From: Labrenzia sp. VG12
Lineage (GTDB): Bacteria; Pseudomonadota; Alphaproteobacteria; Rhizobiales; Stappiaceae
DNA length: 64,000 nucleotides
Direction of reading: 5' to 3'
NCBI RefSeq assembly: GCF_002237595.1
Contig: NZ_CP022529.1
Span: 2,170,001-2,234,000, forward strand
Part shown: piece after piece, positions 60,212-64,000 of the stretch
How positions within the stretch are numbered: position 1 is the first letter of the stretch
How the letters are laid out: every line of letters starts with the position of its first letter
The notes under the pieces: generated by a model
The model's input: the letters and a program-made list of their open reading frames with translations, nothing else
Databases searched by the model: none
What the model was told of the DNA's origin: nothing
Translations under genes and position numbers: made by a program

Positions 60212-61222
60212 TTAACGGGCAAGCGCCGTCATCAGCATCTGTGGATCAATATTGCCACCGGTCAAGACGACGCCAACCGTCTTGCCGGCAACCGGCAGTT
60301 TGCCGGAGAGCAGCGCGGCCAGGGCCACTGCCCCGCCCGGTTCCACAACGAGCTTCAGTTCGGTAAAGGCAAAGGCGACGGCGGCCAGGGCTTCCTTGTC
60401 GGTGACGACCAGCCCGTCTCCGGACAGTCGTTTCAGGATGGAAAACCCGATTTCCCCGGGCGTTTCGGACAAGAGCGCATCGCAGACCGAACCGGATTTT
60501 TCCGTGTTGCTCAGGCGCTCCCCTGCGTCAAGCGAGCGTTTGTAGTCGTCGAAACCCGCCGGTTCGACCGTATGAAACCGGGTCTTGGGCGACACTTCCG
60601 AAAGAGCGAGCGCGATGCCGCTCGACAGACCGCCTCCTCCCGTACAGGCACACACGTCGTCGAGCGCCAGACCAAGGTCTCTGGCCTGTCCGGCCAGTTC
60701 AAGGCCGACAGTGCCCTGCCCGGCGATCACGCCGGCATCATCGAAGGGATGCACGAAGGTCGCACCGCTGTCGCGGCAGAGTGCCGCAGCGATCTCGTCC
60801 CGGTCTTCCGTGGCCCGATCATAGGTCACGACCTTTGCCCCGAAGCCGCGCGTCCGCTCCAGCTTGATCGCGGGCGCATCTGCGGGCATGACGATGGTCG
60901 CCGGCATGCCGAGCAGCTGCGCACTTGCCGCCACACCCTGGGCATGGTTGCCGGAAGAACAGGCCACAACGCCCCGCGGCCGGTCCGCCGCCGGGATCAG
61001 GTTAAGGCGGTTGAAGGCGCCACGAAACTTGAAGGACCCGCTGCGCTGAAGGTTCTCGGGCTTGATCAGAACGGTGGCCCCGACCGCCGCATCCAGAGCC
61101 GGATGCCGCAGGACCGGTGTCACCACCGCTTCACCGCGGATGCGCTCGGCAGCAGCGCGGATGTCATCGATCGACACCGCCGCAGGGGACGTTTCAACGA
61201 CTTGGGAGTGGAGGTCCGTCAT
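60212..61222 (-). CDS. Threonine/serine dehydratase-like PLP enzyme
   Basis: 336-residue fold-type II PLP enzyme. The Schiff-base lysine is Lys65 in SGSFKFRGA; the phosphate-binding loop reads CTGGGGLSSG. Ser/Asn contacts are in CSSGNHAQGVA. It deaminates threonine or serine to a 2-oxo acid; a hydroxyaspartate dehydratase or a serine racemase remains possible. There is no C-terminal ACT regulatory domain, so it is of the catabolic or unregulated kind. ATG at 61222 (MTDLHSQVV) is preferred over the frame that continues to 61297. Confidence 0.89.
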   Translation of the reverse strand: MTDLHSQVVETSPAAVSIDDIRAAAERIRGEAVVTPVLRHPALDAAVGATVLIKPENLQRSGSFKFRGAFNRLNLIPAADRPRGVVACSSGNHAQGVAASAQLLGMPATIVMPADAPAIKLERTRGFGAKVVTYDRATEDRDEIAAALCRDSGATFVHPFDDAGVIAGQGTVGLELAGQARDLGLALDDVCACTGGGGLSSGIALALSEVSPKTRFHTVEPAGFDDYKRSLDAGERLSNTEKSGSVCDALLSETPGEIGFSILKRLSGDGLVVTDKEALAAVAFAFTELKLVVEPGGAVALAALLSGKLPVAGKTVGVVLTGGNIDPQMLMTALAR

Positions 61223-61404
61223 GTGAGCTCTTTCTTGGTTCTGAAACAGAAAACAGCCATCCGCCATGCCTGGGCACGCGAATAACCGGCCCGCCACCAG
61301 GGGCTGGCATTCAGCAAAGAAATTTCACAGGAGAGCGGACCGCGCCAGCAGGAAATTGTCCGGGTGTCAATTTAGCCGTTTGCGAAGACGGGACCAGCCG
61401 GGAG

Positions 61405-62454
61405 TTACTCGGCGGCCTTGGCGTCGCCGTGGACGCTGTTGTAGATGTCCCGCGCCTCGATGCAATTGTCCAGGAACTGACGCGCGCTGGCGGCCCAGGT
61501 ATAATTCAGGGCGATTTTCCGGCAATGATCCCGGGGAATGTCCAGAGAGGCGATCGCGGCCTCGCGAAGATCTTCGGACAGCACGCCGGCACCGGTGTCA
61601 CCTATCACGTCGAGCGGCCCCATGACCGGATAGGCCGCCACCGGAACACCGCAGGCGAGTGCCTCCAGCATCACGTTGCCAAAGGTGTCTGTCAGCGAGG
61701 GGAAGACAAACACGTCCGCGTCGGCATAGTGGCGGGCAAGCTCCTCGCCCACCTTGGCCCCGGTGAAATGGACCTTTGCATATTCCCGGCGCAGGCTGTC
61801 CAGTTGTGGCCCGTCGCCGACGACCACCATCGAACCGGGCAGATCGAGATCCAGGAAGGCTTTGATGTTCTTTTCAACGGCGACCCGCCCGACATACATG
61901 AAAACGGGGCGCGGCAACTCTTCAGGCAGAACCGAGCCCTCATAGGGCTTGAAAAGCTGCTCGTCGACACCCCGGGACCAGCGCATCAGGTTGTTGAAAC
62001 CGCGGTCCCGCAAGTCCTGTTCCAGCGAGCGCGTGGCCACCATGCAGCCACAGCCGGCATTGTGGAACCGCCGCAGCCAGCTGTAGGACCAGGCCAGGGG
62101 AACCGGCAACCGCGCGGAAACATATTCGGGAAACCGGGTGTGGTAGCTGGTCGTGAACGGACGCCCGGTCTTTTTCGCAACACTGGCGGCCAGCAGACCC
62201 AGCGGTCCTTCTGTTGCAATGTGAAGGTGCTCGCAGCCATGTTCTTCGATCTTGCGCCGAACGATGCCGCGATGGGTCAGGGACAGCCTGATTTCTGGAT
62301 AGGTCGGGCACGGCAGGGTCTTGAATTCCTGCGGGGACAGCACTTCGACCCTGACACCGATGGCCTCAAGCTCTTCCGCGGTGCGTTCCAGCGAGCGGAC
62401 CACGCCGTTGATTTGCGGATGCCAGGCATCCGTCACGATAAGAATGGAACTCAT
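61405..62454 (-). CDS. GT4-family glycosyltransferase
   Basis: 349-residue retaining glycosyltransferase. An N-terminal GT4 domain starts ILIVTDAWHPQINGVVRSLERT, and the C-terminal half has VFMYVGRVAVEKNIKAFLDLDLPGSMVVVGDGP and VFVFPSLTDTFGNVMLEALACGVPVAAYPV, the donor-binding motif with Glu of the EALACG helix. It could make a membrane glycolipid; a glycosyl-diacylglycerol synthase is possible but not provable. The ATG overlaps the stop of the phosphoesterase gene (ATGA), so the pair is coupled. Confidence 0.9.
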   Translation of the reverse strand: MSSILIVTDAWHPQINGVVRSLERTAEELEAIGVRVEVLSPQEFKTLPCPTYPEIRLSLTHRGIVRRKIEEHGCEHLHIATEGPLGLLAASVAKKTGRPFTTSYHTRFPEYVSARLPVPLAWSYSWLRRFHNAGCGCMVATRSLEQDLRDRGFNNLMRWSRGVDEQLFKPYEGSVLPEELPRPVFMYVGRVAVEKNIKAFLDLDLPGSMVVVGDGPQLDSLRREYAKVHFTGAKVGEELARHYADADVFVFPSLTDTFGNVMLEALACGVPVAAYPVMGPLDVIGDTGAGVLSEDLREAAIASLDIPRDHCRKIALNYTWAASARQFLDNCIEARDIYNSVHGDAKAAE

Positions 62455-63254
62455 GCGGCGACCGGTGCTTCCTTGGATTTCGGCCGCACCGCTTTCGTCT
62501 GGGTCTTGTCCACCCATCTGATCACCTCAAACGTGCCATCATGGTGCTCGGCGACCGCTGTACAACTCTCTACCCAGTCACCCGTATTGATATAGTGGAT
62601 CCCGTCGAGATCCCTGTCGGCCGCGTGGTGGATGTGACCGCAGATCACACCGTCAACCCCCTGCCGGCGCGCTTCGTCGGACAGCGCCTCTTCGAACCGG
62701 CCGATGAAACTTACGGCGTTTTTCACCTTCAGCTTCGCCCAGGCGGACAGGGACCAGTAGGTCAGTCCAAGGTTCCTGCGCACAAAATTGACCCAGGTGT
62801 TGATGCCAAGGGCGGTCACATAGGCCTTGTCGCCGAAAAAGGCCAGCCACTTGGCGTGCCGGATAACTACATCGAACTGATCGCCGTGGATCACCAGGTA
62901 GCGCTTGCCGTTGGCGGCCTCGTGAATGATGCTGTCGGTCACCTCGACACCACCGAAATGGGTACCGAGAAAACTGCGCAGGAACTCGTCGTGATTGCCG
63001 GGGATATAGATGATCCGGGCTCCCTTGCGGCCCTTGCGCAGGATTTTCTGAACCACATCATTGTGCAGTTGCGGCCAGTACCAGGACCGCTTCAACCGCC
63101 AGCCATCGGCGATATCGCCGACCAGGTAGATGGTCTCGGCGTCGTGATCCTTCAGAAAGTCGAGCAGCATCTCCGCCTGGCAGCCGCGCGTGCCAAGATG
63201 AACGTCCGACAGAAACAATGCCCGGTAATGCCGCGATCCCTCGGCGGTCGACAT
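62451..63254 (-). CDS. LpxH-like UDP-2,3-diacylglucosamine diphosphatase-family phosphoesterase
   Basis: 267-residue calcineurin-like metallophosphoesterase of the COG2908 group. The metal motifs are complete: FLSDVHLGTRG (Asp, His), LVGDIADGW (Asp), IPGNHDEF (Asn, His), VIHGDQFD (His) and GHIHHAAD (two His). LpxH-like enzymes cleave UDP-diacylglucosamine in lipid A synthesis, but many relatives act on other pyrophosphates. Good GGAGA site at ATG 63254. The gene is first of a two-gene operon with the glycosyltransferase. Confidence 0.9.
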   Translation of the reverse strand: MSTAEGSRHYRALFLSDVHLGTRGCQAEMLLDFLKDHDAETIYLVGDIADGWRLKRSWYWPQLHNDVVQKILRKGRKGARIIYIPGNHDEFLRSFLGTHFGGVEVTDSIIHEAANGKRYLVIHGDQFDVVIRHAKWLAFFGDKAYVTALGINTWVNFVRRNLGLTYWSLSAWAKLKVKNAVSFIGRFEEALSDEARRQGVDGVICGHIHHAADRDLDGIHYINTGDWVESCTAVAEHHDGTFEVIRWVDKTQTKAVRPKSKEAPVAA

Positions 63255-63490
63255 GGCAATTCTCCAAATTCCTATTGGGGCGCTATAGACGCGATTCAAG
63301 TATCACTATTATGACAATTAAGCCGTCTTCCTTCCCTGATTTTGTTTTCCGCCTTCATGATTAATACGTGGACACGCGCCGGATTTACATCGCGATGTCT
63401 CAGCGGCAGGCCCGTAGCAGCTTCCCGTTTGACACTGCGCGACCTGAGCGTCCACAAAGACGCTTAAAGTGATCGGACGGGAGACATTCC

Positions 63491-64000
63491 ATGGACCTTG
63501 GACTGAAGGGCAAAAAAGCAATCATCTGCGCATCCAGCCGCGGGCTCGGCCGGGGCTGCGCCGAGGCGCTCGCCGAAGCCGGCTGTTCCGTCGTCCTGAA
63601 CGGGCGCGACGAAGCTGTTCTGGCGGAGACGCGGGCGGCACTGGAGACCCGCTTCGGCGTTGACGTCACCGCTGTTGCGGCCGATGTCTCGACCCAGTCA
63701 GGCCAACAGGCCCTGCTTGCCGCCTGTCCCGACCCCGACATTCTGGTCAACAACAACGGTGGCCCGCCCCGCAAGGACTATACCGAGCTTGATCGCGAGG
63801 CGCTGATCAGCGGTGCGATTCAGAATTTCGTAACGCCGGTAGAGCTGATCCAGGCGGTAACGCCCGGCATGAAGGCACGCGGTTTCGGCCGTGTCGTCAA
63901 CATCACTTCGCTCTCCGTCAAGATGCCGATCGAGGGTCTCGACCTCTCCAGCGGCGCGCGCGCCGGCCTGACGGCCTTTCTGGCGGGTGTCTGCCGCCAG
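63491..64000 (+). CDS. SDR-family oxidoreductase, 3' end cut by the window
   Basis: First 170 codons of an SDR, open at the window end. GGGAG site, then MDLGLKGKKAIICASSRGLG. The NAD(P) motif reads ASSRGLGRGCAEAL and the strand-4 motif NNNGGPP (usual NNAG). The active-site region is VVNITSLSVKMP then LDLSSGARAGLTAF. Aligning GARAGL with the usual ASKAAL leaves Ser where the catalytic Tyr should be and Arg in place of Lys. This may be a divergent or non-canonical SDR; the rest lies outside the window. Confidence 0.85.
   Translation, partial: MDLGLKGKKAIICASSRGLGRGCAEALAEAGCSVVLNGRDEAVLAETRAALETRFGVDVTAVAADVSTQSGQQALLAACPDPDILVNNNGGPPRKDYTELDREALISGAIQNFVTPVELIQAVTPGMKARGFGRVVNITSLSVKMPIEGLDLSSGARAGLTAFLAGVCRQ

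Overview
The window reads as a 64 kb piece of a chromosome from a marine-type alphaproteobacterium of the Hyphomicrobiales, most like the Stappiaceae (Roseibium/Labrenzia group). This is an inference from the high-GC coding sequence, a homologue of the Rhizobiales growth-pole-ring protein, TRAP and tripartite tricarboxylate (TTT) transporters, an alphaproteobacterial-style CheZ, and YcjX/YcjF paired with a CoxE-like VWA protein. There is no rRNA, recognisable tRNA, CRISPR array, prophage or complete insertion sequence.

Layout. 1-2.5 kb: a YcjX/YcjF stress GTPase pair. 2.7-5.9 kb: a repeat-rich autotransporter. 6.2-8.4 kb: a VWA protein overlapping a SABATH-type methyltransferase. 8.4-12 kb: UspA, an AraC regulator, a membrane protein/XRE pair with twin palindromic operators, and an MFS transporter. 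12.2-13.6 kb: ISC-type ferredoxin, Hpt protein, a small unknown. 13.9-19.6 kb: a 1,890-residue growth-pole-ring-like protein with hendecad repeats. 19.6-20.6 kb: three copies of a 159-bp palindromic element, two of them flanking a GIY-YIG nuclease gene. 20.6-21.6 kb: an orphan Hcp gene behind a textbook sigma-54 promoter. 21.7-24.4 kb: cupin/AraC pair and a solute-binding protein. 24.5-29.9 kb: TctCBA-ArgE operon with divergent LysR. 29.9-33.4 kb: MarR regulator divergent from a DctPQM TRAP transporter. 33.4-35.7 kb: a stand-alone NRPS-type adenylation protein whose specificity residues read as serine. 35.9-37.5 kb: homocysteine methyltransferase and fasciclin protein.

37.7-42.1 kb is a probable zinc-starvation locus: folE-hisI in one direction, and a SnoaL-like gene, two COG0523 GTPases and a small Cys protein in the other. 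Each side has a GTTATAAC palindrome resembling Zur boxes. 42.1-45.5 kb: amine oxidase, SDR and ChrR-like cupin operon divergent from a TetR gene that carries two GATAGAT palindromes. 45.6-48.1 kb: a LacI-type regulator lacking its DNA-binding domain, DUF5996 and a small phage-like gene. 48.1-52.7 kb: an MCE (Mla-type) lipid transport operon. 52.8-54.8 kb: a DUF1611/epimerase pair matching the DgcN-DgcA D-glutamate route. 55-56.1 kb: an MFS transporter.

56.2-59.9 kb carries chemotaxis genes: a CheZ-like phosphatase with a repetitive acidic tail, a DUF4272 protein and a cytoplasmic globin-coupled chemoreceptor. 60.2-64 kb: a threonine-dehydratase-like enzyme, a GT4 glycosyltransferase overlapping an LpxH-like phosphoesterase, and a 3'-truncated SDR with a degenerate active site.

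No single large undescribed system is evident. The most interesting signals are the sigma-54/enhancer arrangement of the orphan hcp gene, the GIY-YIG gene between palindromic elements, the Zur-type locus, the multivalent CheZ tail, the carrier-less serine adenylation protein, and several regulator/operator pairs that can be read directly from the DNA.
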